From Termitomyces sp. T153 (Eukaryota; Basidiomycota; Agaricomycetes; Agaricales; Lyophyllaceae), in the NCBI GenBank assembly GCA_018296165.2, contig JACKQL020000011.1:930001-994000 (forward strand): 64,000 nucleotides of DNA, given 5' to 3'. A program made the position numbers and the translations under genes. Under the pieces are notes generated by a model. That model was not told where the DNA came from and ran no database searches. It saw only the letters and a program-made list of their open reading frames with translations. Of this stretch, positions 12,374-23,431 are shown piece by piece; the first letter of the stretch is position 1, and each line of letters begins with the position of its first letter.

Positions 12374-15300
12374 TCATGAAGCTGTTTGGGTGGCCAGGGG
12401 CACAGTGGTGACCTTCGTCGACCTGTGCCCTCCCTGTATTGTCGATGTCTTGAATCCAAGTTGACGCATCACCGCTACAGAACAAAATGTCAATATCAAG
12501 TAAAACGTGCCTCGGATCCAATAACCGACCTAAGAGATCAGCTTTTTGCAGGGGTTTTGCAAGAGAGGCGGTAAAAACATTGCTTGTGTCACTCGGGTCA
12601 GTACTACTATACGCACTGACAGCAATTATGGGAGTGTTGGTGTTTTTGTTGTTGGTACTCCGAATATATCGTGCAGCACCTTCGCCATCCACTATTCAAC
12701 GCTGAGCAACCACAATACATGAACCAGAAAACCAATACTTACGGACTGGCATTTGTAAGTCCATAAGGATACAGTCAAATTCTAAGTGAAGTTTCCAATC
12801 AACACGTCGCCCAGAAAGTTTCCAAGACAACTTACTGATGTCTCCCATAGCCACACTGATAGCTTCCGATCCGTCCGCAACAACGACGCACCGACACCCG
12901 AGACGAACGAGTAGAGTCTCAATTATTTTCGCAGTAATGGGGTTGTCTTCCGCGAGCAGGCAAGTAACTACACGATCATTTGGGTCAGGCCCCTTCCGCA
13001 AATCAATCGAATGAACAGAAGACGGGGGAGTGCTGTAATCATGCGGGCTTCCATGGCTTCCATAACTGCCATGACCAGCGGAGGAATTCCAAGCTTCCGA
13101 GCCGGAACCGTCTCCTGCGCTCGAGACTGAAGCGGTCCGTAAACGACTTATTGAATTACGACGGTCAGCTCCCTCTTTCTGACTTAGCTTGAACCGCTCA
13201 ACCGCTCCGTATTCCGAGGGTTTGCGGCTATGTGCACCGCCACTACCTGGAGTTAGTGGGGGCAAGCTCGCTCGAGATGGAGATGAGGCAACAGACGATA
13301 CAGACGTTGAAGGCGAGGGCGGGTTTGTGGGAACCACCTTGCCAGGTTCTAGGGCAGTCACAACGCTAGGAGGCTTCTTGATACGCGTAGAAACACTTCG
13401 TTTGCGCTGATGGATTGTGAGCGGCTGTTCAGCAAGTGCTTGTGAAAGAGGCGCCATTTGGTCCGTCTTGAGTTTACGAATGACATCGTCATTGGCTTGC
13501 TTCAACACTGGTAGATTCTTGAAGCTGAACGAACCAAAATCGTCAGTTGCGAGAGGAGGGGCAGTTTCCTTGGTTGTCACAGGGATAGGGACAGAAGCAA
13601 CAGTCGATGATGGAGCGCCAACAGGGCTGTCCACGCTAGCTTGTCCAGTGATAGCGACGGGTTCATCATCATGGAACAATTGAGGTATAGCACCACGAGG
13701 ATCGAAGTAGTCAGTAGACTCGGGATCTGTAACCTGAGGAATGAAGGCAGCTTCAGATGTAGTAACCTTGTCCCACTCGATGCTCTTGAAGAATGGGTGG
13801 GCCTTGACCTCATCAGCACCATTAGCGCCAAGGCGCTCGCTCGGTTTGATTGTCATTAACCTTCTCATCAAATCTCGTGCCTCGTCCGAAAAGTCAATCC
13901 AGTCTTCATGCCACTCGATATGACCAGACAAAATGTTCTCAAAGACTTTCTCCGGGGTATCAGCATGGAAAGGAGGTATCCCATACAGAAACTCATAAGT
14001 GATGACCCCAAGTGCCCACTGTCAAAGCAGAGATCAGATGAACCAGAGACTGACTTGATAAATACGCAGACCTACCCAATCAACAGCAGCGTCATCTCCT
14101 CGAAGTCCGAGAATCGTTTCAGGAGCAAGGTAATCAGGAGTCCCAACTACCTTCTGCTCTCCCGGCGGTGTACCGCCGTTTGAATGAGAAAGGAGCTCAT
14201 TTGTCAATTCAGTTGCAAAGGACTGCAGCGGGCTATCAGTTGCCTTCATTGATCGCCGGGAATAGAGCCCAGACAGTGACTCTGATCCGCTGGACTCCAC
14301 GTCATCTGCAAGTGAATATGGCGAATTTGCCGTACGAGAACCTGATTGCGTTCTTTGTAGAAAATACGAACCTCCTGTCGTCGTCATCGTTTCTGGATTA
14401 ATCATCGGTGAGGACAAGTACGCCGAGTCCATGGAAGGCGGACGCGACCGTGAAGAATATCTCGTCCACTGCCTTCCTGGTTGGTTCAATCGAGTTTGGC
14501 GTCCCAGCAGACCAATCCTGCTCAGACCAAAATCTGTCAGCTTCAGATGACCATGCTGATCAATAAGCAAATTGTCAGGTTTCAGGTCACTTGAACGACA
14601 TGAATGAATGACAGTTCCCATGTCAAGGAATGGACGGCTTACCGATGGACAACACCCCGTTGATGGAGGTACTCTAACCCAAGAACAACTTCAGCAATGT
14701 AGTTCCTCGTCCACTCTTCTGGAAGACACCCAATTGACTTGATAAGAGCCGCGCAGTCACCGCCGTTAAGGTACTCCATGACCAGGTATAGATTCTCCTT
14801 ACTTTGGAAGGTGAAATAAAGTTTAGCCACAAAAGGCGACTCTGCCTGCGTCATCAGGATCATGCGCTCGGCCTTAACGTTAGTGATTTGATTCTTGGCA
14901 ATCATGTCAGCCTTCTTCAAAACCTTGATAGCGTAGTAGTCGCCGGTAACTTTCTTCTTAGCCAAGAATACGGATCCAAAAGCACCTTTACTGATAGGCT
15001 TGATGATCTCAAAGTCCTTGATGGACGTGAGTGTCGTCCGAGATAACGGCACTGATGACTGCCTAGGGGAAAGAGGGCCAGGGGGACTTGTGATAGAGTT
15101 AATGGTGGAGTGCCGTCTGTGACCGCGCTTCATCGAGGGCTCACGAGTCAATTGCGAACCATCGCGTGCTACGAGAGAAGGGGATGCCGGTGGAGTAACG
15201 ATAAATTTAGGCTCCATGAGATTTTGTATAGACTTACGGGCCTTAACTTGCAAATTCAGAGGGGGGCAATCATCAAGAGTCATAAGAGGTAGTTCAGGTG

Positions 15301-18281
15301 ATGATGGTGCAATTATGGGAGCTGCGAGAGCGAGTGGAGATGAAACGGATGAAGGCGTTGAAGATCTCGTGTGAAGTGGTTGTCGCGGACCATGGATTGG
15401 AATGGGAGCTGAGGGCATGGGGACAGTAGTAGGCCGGACTTCAGCAGAGGGTGTGGGTGTCGGGGCTGGAGACGAAGACGCTAAAGGGGTTGGTCCAGAA
15501 GATGCTTCAGCGTTTAAGACATATAAAGACTTTGAACTTGCATTGCCTCCCTGTGTTTCGTGAGAGTCATCCTCGCCTGAGCTATCGCTCTCGCATTCAT
15601 CGACTGTTGCAAGAGCCTCCGCCACACGTTCTTCCCACTCGTGCCAAATCTTCTCCGCATAACGAATAGTATTCTGCATCCGCACAACATTGTCAATCTT
15701 TTGACGCATGACCCTCTCAGCGTCCTGTACAAGCTGACCAAGAGCAGGATCTTCCGTCGTGGGCGTAGACCAGTTGCGAATTTGCGAAATCTTCCGCTCA
15801 GAACCAGGCGACAACAAGCGTTGACGCTCAATCGGCTCCTTTGCTTCTTCCTCTTTGAGGGTCGGTATTGCGACCTCAGATGCTACTTGAAGGATATCTT
15901 CAAGTTGGTCTAGTAACCGCTTCTGGACCTTCTTCATGCCGAACCTTTGCATCTTATTAGCACGGAACAGCTGCAGCGGTGATGAAACGATGGGTGGAAT
16001 AAAGATAGGCATGCCACGGTACTCTGGAACAGAACTCGGCGAGGCTCGATCGACAGCAACACCAAGATCTCGAATGGTATTACGCAACTCGGCAATAGAC
16101 TCGTTGCACTCAATGATTTCAGCCTCCAGGCGATGGGTCTCGGCGCACGTCTCGCTGTGCTTCTCAAAGTACCATTGCGGGATCTGGCATTCACATATAC
16201 GACAGAGAATGGGATCAACCATGATTGGGCGGGCGAAATCAAAGGGTGTCGTTGGTTCATTAGGCGGACGGTCACCGAAATTTGTAACAACAGATGACGC
16301 AGGTTCAGGTGCAAGGTCGTCTGCTCCAAGATCGGGTTGGAGCGAGTCGTTTTCATAGCGAGCAGGACCAATAGGTTTCACAACCCACATAGTATGTGAG
16401 GGTTGACCATTTTCACGATCGATCATCAACATCCCCTTGCCCTCCATTGGCTGGAATAAGAAACCAGCGTTGGGGTCTCGTTCCGAAGCTGGCTCTACGG
16501 AAAGTCTGAAACGGGCTTCCACAGTGTGAGAATCATCTTCTCGAAGGCGCATCGTAGCCTCTTTGAAGACACCCCAGTCGTTAGGTGCGAGTAGTTCGGA
16601 TATTCGCGTTCCTGCCTCAATCAACTCCTCAGGATCAGAGCTAGAGATACGTGTTAGAACTTGAAATAAAACAAAGAAATGATCATAACACGAACCCAAC
16701 AACAACCCTCCAGGCATGATTGATCCAAAGAAGCTGGTCACCATCGAGGCTGAGCTCCATCACAATATTCTGGTTATGCGCCGTCTCAGCCTGTAGCCTT
16801 AAACGCTCTGTGGCCAAAAATCTGGCAGGCTCGGTATCCTTAGAGGGTGTGCCGGCAGGAGGAATGCTTGGAGTGTGACGAGTAGAACTAGATGCCGACT
16901 GGTCCTTAGATTCGTCGCCTCGCAACCGTCGTACTTGAGACGGGGGATGGGGACTTTTTCGCCCCGTATCATCATCGGGGTTGAGTCTGAAGTTTTCAAC
17001 ATCTGCATCTGCTCGCCTAGGCGATGAGCGTGGGATAGCCGGTCCATCGACAGACTTGGTGACGAACATCAGAGGCTCGTCTTGCTCGTCCTCGTTATCA
17101 TCAAAGTTCCAGAACTGTTTTTCAGCTTCCCACCATTCGACCACACGACTAAGACTTGCCACAGCCAAAAGCACCTGAACGTACCAGTTGCGCCCATGCC
17201 AATCAGGGTGATCATCCCAAGCCTTACCAATGCTCTGGATCCTCTGCACAAGAGATTCACAGATTTTAGGTTGGGCAGTGAGTTGGGTGACAGACATGTC
17301 CGTAATATCAGTGGCAACCGAGATTATATCATACAGGGCAGACATGATGGGGTCCACGGGGTCGTCGACGAGAATACGAGAAGCGCGGCGGTTAGCCGAA
17401 GTAGGAGCGGAACCTACGTACTCGGAAAAGCTTGCATGAGTTGACAGAGGTGGCAACGGGGAACGTGAACGTGAGGTTGAGCGAGAACTCTGGCCAGAAC
17501 GTGTTGGATGAGGAACGATGTGTATTGTGCGAGAAAGTCGGCGAGAAGCAGCTCCGCCAGTACCCCACGAGGTAGATGCGGAGTTTGGGTTTGTGGGTTT
17601 GCGTGTCAAGGAAGTTTCTGGCAGTAGAATGTTTGATGATGCGGGACTGGCCGCGATGGCACTTGATGACACGGAGGAACTGAGTGGCCTGTCCCAAGGC
17701 GCTGTGTTCTGTCGCCGGAGAGTCGCAGGACTCATCTGGGAAGAAGACGACGCTACATTAAGACCAGGCGACGAGGCATGATGGGTCAGAGCTGGTGGAA
17801 GAGGATACTTTTCGTCAACGAGATGATACGCACGCTGACGGGTATGCTGCCCATCATCAACCTCTGCTTCATATCCACCATCGGAGCTGTACTCGTCGCT
17901 CTGAGCAGCGGATGCATGCTCTACACCACCCTGGAGGGCGTCAGGAATGCGCTCTGAATCGGGAGTGAGGGAGTCTCGATGAGCATCCCTGCCTCTTTCA
18001 CGTTCACGTTCGCGCTCACGCTCACGATCCCGAAGCTCGCGTTCAGTTTCATGATCTGCATCTCTGAGCCTCTCCTCGAAAAAAGCAGTGATGTTGTTGG
18101 TGACACGCTGAAGCTCCTTGTCGCACTCTGCCTTGGCCGCCTTCAGGCGACGGGTGACATGACGTCGGACAAAGGGCATAGATACGGTGTTGGGACCAGA
18201 GCTGGCCTGGGGGGGCGAGAGGACGGTCTCTGGAGAAAATACGAGGGGGCTGGGTTTGCGAGGGTTGAGGGAGTCGGACAT
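12374..18281 (-). CDS. rim15: RIM15-type PAS kinase with receiver domain
   Basis: Nutrient-signalling AGC-like kinase acting downstream of TOR/PKA that promotes quiescence and stress gene expression (known for yeast Rim15 and fission yeast Cek1). Starting at ATG 18281, the order is: a charged repeat of Arg/Glu near residue 75; Ser-rich linker; a PAS region near residues 500-650 interrupted by an intron with a GTTCGT donor; a zinc-finger-like CRICECQIP with H and C further on (about residue 680); the kinase from about residue 1070 ([34 protein letters not shown] rebuilt over an intron, LTDFGLSR). A long insert separates DFG from [11 protein letters not shown], as usual in this family. The C-terminal receiver domain has [15 protein letters not shown], the phosphoacceptor in CILMDLQMP, and the Lys in [10 protein letters not shown]. 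Domain order matches the family. About 1,800 residues; ends at TGA 12374. Confidence 0.94.
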
Positions 18282-18700
18282 GGGGTGAGGAAGAAGAGAG
18301 GGTATTATATGTATGCAGAGAGATGGGATGCTAAGGCGACATGAATGGGACAGACGGAGCTGGTCAAAGGAGGTGCGATTAAAGTACGACCACATAATAT
18401 ACTTATATTCTCCATCATATCTCACATCAGTAACGTCTGTCTTGTCCACTGGCCGACAGATATCCCTCCACTGGCCCCTCTGTCTCCCACACACGTCCCC
18501 AGGCTGCCAGCCTCGCTGCGCACAGTGCCCGCCGCATCCAGCCTCCTTTGTGCCTCTGAGACACGCCAAGTTCAAATTTTTGCCCGCCCGTCACAGGGTG
18601 CACCGGGTCCTGCCCGGGATTATTTCGACTTCGGCAAACTCCGTGCGCGGCAAATTCCAGTTTCAGCGCAAGCTCCTTTCGCAAATCCAATCAGGTCAAA
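18282..18700. promoter_or_regulatory. Divergent promoter region of RIM15 and bS18m
   Basis: 419 bp between divergent start codons. The half next to bS18m is rich in short C/T tracts (for example CTCTGTCTCCCAC), as is common for fungal ribosomal-protein promoters. No specific operator can be named. Confidence 0.4.
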
Positions 18701-19402
18701 ATGCTCAGCCTTTTCCGTCATGCCACTCGTCGCTCGGTGTTCGCCGCCCGCCCAGCATCCGTCGCCCACTATTCAGAAAAGCATGCTCCGGTAGAGCAGT
18801 CTCCAGATGCAGATGCAAATGCAGAAACAAGTGGAATGGAGGAAGTCCATCAAATCCTCCAAGAACAGGACGAGTCTGAACCAGAAGGGCGGTTCGGCGA
18901 CTCTGACAGCACAAGTCCGTCGTTTCATCCTTTCTCTTTACGCGTCTGACCGCGTCTCCAGCGCCCGAACGTCCATCAGACGCCAAATGGAAAGGATTTC
19001 GCTACGGCCGTGTTCGTTTCCACCTTCACAAACACACTGCATCATGACTGACCACAACTGCAGTTTGTCAAACCAGACGACTTGACTTACAAGGCGCGTC
19101 TCAACGCTCCGCGAGCATATCAAACTCGCAGGGCGCAACAAGGCCCGCCGGCCTCCGTCGCCCGCTACAAGGACGTCTTTCACCAGAATGGCATAGACCC
19201 CCTAGACCTCGCTATGGACGCCAATGTTCTCTCTCACTTCGTCTCGGAAATGGGCAAAATCTACGGCCGGAACGTCACAGGCCTCACCTCAAAAAGTCAG
19301 CGCCGAATAGGCAAGGCAATCCGAAGAGCAAAGATGATGGGTATCATCCCAGTTCTTAGCAAAAGTCCACACTACTTCAATTCCATCATTCGAAAAGAGT
19401 AG
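18701..19402 (+). CDS. RSM18: Mitochondrial small-subunit ribosomal protein bS18m
   Basis: Component of the mitochondrial ribosome small subunit. Exons 18701-18914, 18962-19011 and 19064-19402 give 200 residues in consistent phase. The N-terminus (MLSLFRHATRRSVFAARPAS) is a clear mitochondrial targeting peptide: Arg-rich, no acid residues. The C-terminal two thirds hold the S18 core: NVLSHFVSEMGKIYGR, then TGLTSKSQRRIGKAIRRAK and MMGIIPVLSKSPHY. An acidic low-complexity segment lies between. Both introns would use unusual GT donors (GTCCGT and GTTCGT), each chosen because it alone keeps the frame and joins KWKGFRYGR to FVKPDDLTYKAR. Divergent from RIM15. Confidence 0.88.
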
Positions 19403-19980
19403 ACCATTCGTTTTTCCTCCCAAATCAACGGCATATTTTTGGTTTTGGGGGTCCTATCCACGATCACATTCACTATTGACTTATGTGGGGACGCATCCGC
19501 CAGTTTGGCTCGCACAGGTCACTTGCCCATGTCGATCAAACAGCGGTCATAAATGTTGAGCAACTCCATCTCGATCTAGGAAATAAAGCAGAACCCCAAC
19601 ACCCATGAACTTCGAAGTCCGCCATAAGAAGTCTCGTGTCCTCATATCCATTCTAAGTGTGAGACAAAAAACTATCTTCATTGCAATTTGTTCCCTTGGC
19701 GTGTGTAGATACGGCAAGGCCAAAAAATTTAGGTTCGTCCAGAGCTCTAGAACAAAGTGAAAAATGGGAGACTAGACGCATTTTTTTTGGAAATAGCCAA
19801 CTCTCAGGCACTTGACTTATTCGATCTGGTTCCTGTGTAGTCGGGGACACGTTACCAGTCCTTGTGATCGTAGCGCCCCTAGAAACCTCGTTTCCATACT
19901 CGTTTACAGCCTGCTGAGAAAAGAAATATAATTATGCTTACACTCTAAAGGCAACTGTACTAATCCCTCACGAGCCTATG
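19403..19980. other. Convergent intergenic region bS18m / RPN11
   Basis: 578 bp between two stop codons. It should hold both 3' untranslated regions. I see no ORF with coding character, no tRNA-like fold and no repeat beyond short T runs near 19783. Confidence 0.5.
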
Positions 19981-21191
19981 CTATAGCTCCGCAAGGAGCA
20001 TGGTGCCAAGATTTTGGACGACCTGATTACCCATTGCCTTCTCCACCGTTTCTTCTAAGTGTCGCTTCGGATCTTGCTTCCCAACGTGCCGCGTTCTAAG
20101 TTGTTCTGCAGACAAGGTCGATTCTTCTTGAACAGATTTATTGTACGCTTCGGATAATGTGAGCATCGACTGGAGAAGAGAGACCAGGGTTATTGTTGGG
20201 TCACCACAGGCATACTTTAATCGAATACAAACAAACCTTGATCGCCTTCTCATTAGCCTCCTTATGTGCATTGAAGTCCCGTAATTTCAGCCCCTCGGTC
20301 CAATTCCGTTTGTGGAGATTCATCAGCATGGATTGTTCTAGCTCTGTTTTCCGGTAGTTGACAGCGATCGAATAGTAGTGTCGGTTCAAACCATGAATGA
20401 GGGCCTGTATCGATGGTTTGTTGATATGGCCAATATTCGACGTCGTTTGCCGTGGCTCGCGACCAGAGATGACAGTGTTGGGGTTAATGAGCCTGAAAGC
20501 ATCAATGACTACTTTGCCTTTCACGGACTGTATGGGATCAATGACGACTGCGACAGAGCGGGAATTGAGGGACTCAAAAGACTGGACTGGGGTCAGTTGA
20601 GCAGGCCACTGTTCTCAAGAGAACAACTGTACCTGTTGCGTGTTGATATCGACGCTTGACAGCCAACAGCCGAAGCCTGGATGTGAATGGTACCAGCCCA
20701 CAACCATTTCGGGCCTGGGGTTAATAAGATTAAGACGCGTCAAGGAGGAGACTGGGTAGGATGACCCACCGGCCCGTTTGTTTCAGCATGTCCACCATCC
20801 TTGTCTGGAATACATGATCGACGGATTCGACGGTGACCGTTGTTCCGGACTGAGGCATCGCGAAGACGTCGATTACTTGTACGGTGTATTCGTCAACAAA
20901 CTCGCCCAACATTAGACCCATGACTTCCATCGGGACTCCTGCACGGCCGTGTTTGAGCATCTGGCCGCTTTGAGCATTGTGCCAAGATGAGGAAGAGCAG
21001 AACTGACCTTGAGTAACGCTAATGATGAGATGTGAATGACTTCGCCACTGGACGCGACAGATCAGCAAGAGGTCCATGGTGTCGACACAGAAAGATGAGC
21101 ACTTGTCTGGGGTTGTGGCATCTCCCCTGGGCCCTTGCATGCCCTGCCTTGCCTGGGCCTGGGACATGATACCTTCAAAGTCTTGTTCCAT
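19981..21191 (-). CDS. rpn11: 26S proteasome lid deubiquitinase RPN11 (JAMM metalloprotease)
   Basis: Zinc-dependent isopeptidase of the 19S lid that removes ubiquitin chains from substrates as they are degraded. Six exons (21103-21191, 21008-21047, 20770-20960, 20633-20714, 20237-20581, 19981-20169) give 311 residues with every phase consistent, the normal length of the family. The JAMM signature is complete: the catalytic Glu in [12 protein letters not shown], then [17 protein letters not shown] with the zinc-binding His, His and Asp. The Rpn11-specific C-terminal helices ([33 protein letters not shown]) are present. The start at 21191 ([11 protein letters not shown]) is chosen because upstream in-frame codons overlap the start of the divergent gene. 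Confidence 0.97.
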
Positions 21192-21297
21192 ATTGAGGGT
21201 GACGCGTCGCCGAATGGAAGAGGATGTGATGTTTGCACGTGTTGTGCAAGAGCGTCGGGCGTGTGGAGAAAGTTGAGGGGCGATGGTCGAGCGGGCC
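21192..21297. promoter_or_regulatory. Short bidirectional promoter of RPN11 with an inverted repeat
   Basis: Only 106 bp separate the two divergent start codons. The stretch at 21233-21249 is a perfect inverted repeat, TTGCAC, five bases, GTGCAA, and its left arm runs into a CACGTG core. This could be a binding site for a dimeric factor that serves both genes. The role is inferred from position and symmetry. Confidence 0.4.
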
Positions 21298-23149
21298 ATG
21301 CCCTCCAGCGAACTCTCAAATGCCCTCAATCCGTACGCCAACCAGCCCCGTCCCCGCCCTTCCTACGCCGTGCCCTACGACCAGCTAGCGCCCCCTCAGC
21401 CACAGCCCTACGTCCCCCACCGCAGCGAGCTCGAGCTTGCCATCTCTGAGCATCCCCCTCCCCCGCCGTATGCAACTCCTGTGTCGGCCCACCCCTACAG
21501 CCCAAATGCAGCTGCTCCTCGCCAGCCAAATCCAGCAAGCATCCAGGCAGTGCAGGAACTCCTGCGCATGGTGGCCTCCACGCGCGAGGCCCAAGAGGTC
21601 GAACGCAAGCGCCGTTTGGAATGGGAACGGGAACAGGAGGCCAAGTACGTCCAGCAGCGGGAAGCAATGGAAAGGAAACTCCAGGAGCTCACCAAGGAAG
21701 TCATCACTCTTCGGGCGTCCAACAATGTCGACCCGACTCCCAGCTCCTCAGGCCTTTTGACGCCACAACACATGATGTCGCCTACGCTGGCCATCCAGCA
21801 ATCCCCTCAGCTGGCAACCCCAGTTTCACCCGTCTCGTCCTATCCATACCCTCCCTTTGTCCAGGGATCGTCAAATCAACATCAACAGGTTTATGATAAT
21901 AGATTTCAGCCATCGCCTCATCCCGAACCTTCCGTCTTGCAAACCCCCATTTCTGCTGTTACCCCCTCGCCTTCTCCGCATCTTAATTCCGTACAGCCAA
22001 TCCAACAGCGACCTCAGAACCCCTCTGCCCCTTCTAGCCGTGGGAAGAAGAGACAAAACTCAGAACTCTCCAGCGACAGCGAAAGTAGTGGGTCAGAGGG
22101 CCCGTCCACCAACAGCCACCGTGTCAAGCGTATCAATCATCATGATACACGTTGTCTGACTATTCATGTGCGTACTTCACTCGTTCCGTCTTCTTTGTCT
22201 CATCGCAGCCTCACAGCACGCAATGCGCGCGCACATTCTACGCATGATGAAGATTGACACTGATAAAGAATTGCCAGACAGCCATACGGAGGGTGTAAAT
22301 CTAGGACCCAACGACCCCGTCCGCTTCGTCTGGGACAAGACAACAAAACAATCGGTCCACAATACTCGCATGAAAACACGCATCCTCGCAGATATTAAAT
22401 CAAATCGTAAAAAATACAAACACGTTCCTGATAAGGATTTTGGGAAGAAAAACCTTGAATCGTGCTTCGAGTCGTGCTTTGTTACCCTGAGGCAAAAGTT
22501 CAAGGCGCAACACAACCCGGACGACGCGCAAAAGTACAAACAACGTGAAGATAATAAAGCTCGTAGGGCGAGACACGCATCGCGCAAGAAGTTGGTGGGT
22601 TATAACGTCTCTTGTGTTTCATGGATTTAATTCGAGAGCAACCAGAAACTCAACAATCGAGCTGAAGCGAGACTGAAAGTCGATGCCCTACAACACGTTA
22701 CCTTTGACGGCGCATTACAAATAGAATGCATGTCCTCTGACGACTCGGACGACGATGGTAGTGGCTCACGATCACTCGGCATACTGTATACTCGCGGCCA
22801 TCAGTGGCGAAGTTCCCGGCTGAAGCGGTTCTACGATATCCTCGACGAAGAGGAAAAGCAAGATAAATATCTGCAGCCAAAACGGGGGATGGGGAAGAAA
22901 GAACGCTGTGTTGGGCCTCCTAAAGACTTCGCGCTCCCACCGGAAGGTGTAGCCACCTGGATGATCAGCAAGCATTGGATAAAGGCTTCTCAGACCAAGT
23001 ATCCGGATCTGTTAACAGTTTTATCGAAGCGGGTCGAAGATTCACCTGGATTTGACTGGGAAGGTTTTGACGTACTTGGGGAGGAGAGTGATGCTCCTGA
23101 TGACGAACTTGAGACGACGGCAAACAGCGAGAATTACGCATTAGTTTAA
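21298..23149 (+). CDS. Conserved-looking protein of unknown function
   Basis: I do not recognise the family. Exons 21298-22167, 22217-22594 and 22637-23149 give 586 residues in consistent phase. An alternative ATG lies at 21283. The N-terminal third is Pro/Tyr-rich; then comes a strong coiled coil ([17 protein letters not shown] and [20 protein letters not shown], about residues 100-145). A Ser/Pro/Gln linker and an acidic Ser cluster with a basic GKKRQNSE stretch follow. The C-terminal half looks folded and conserved ([27 protein letters not shown], then [20 protein letters not shown] and [17 protein letters not shown]). Basic runs suggest a nuclear protein. It shares a 106-bp promoter with RPN11. 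Confidence 0.75.
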
Positions 23150-23431
23150 TAATGGATCTTGTGCGGGTATTCATATTACGGTAGACTCTCGAAATAATAT
23201 ACCATATTCTTGTACGCCAATATCATACTTGTATACTTCTTGTAGCGGTACCCGGCCCGGGAACTGATGTCGAGGAATAATTCCATCATTCAACGTTTGC
23301 TGGCTTTAGCACTGTCATCACTTTATTCAAGTTGCCGCTCTGATAAATATGACTTCTCCACCAAATGCTACACCTTCGGAGTCTTTGAGTACCCACCACC
23401 CTTCACCATATTCCGTGGAACATAATAGTTC

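Noticed and set aside
12980..13923. Several plus-strand ORFs inside RIM15
   Set aside because: They are antisense shadows of the Ser-rich linker and kinase end; the minus-strand frame holds the domains.
21192..21341. N-terminal extension of RPN11 from ATG 21341
   Set aside because: It would overlap the start of the divergent gene and adds residues absent from the family; the ATG at 21191 gives the usual length.
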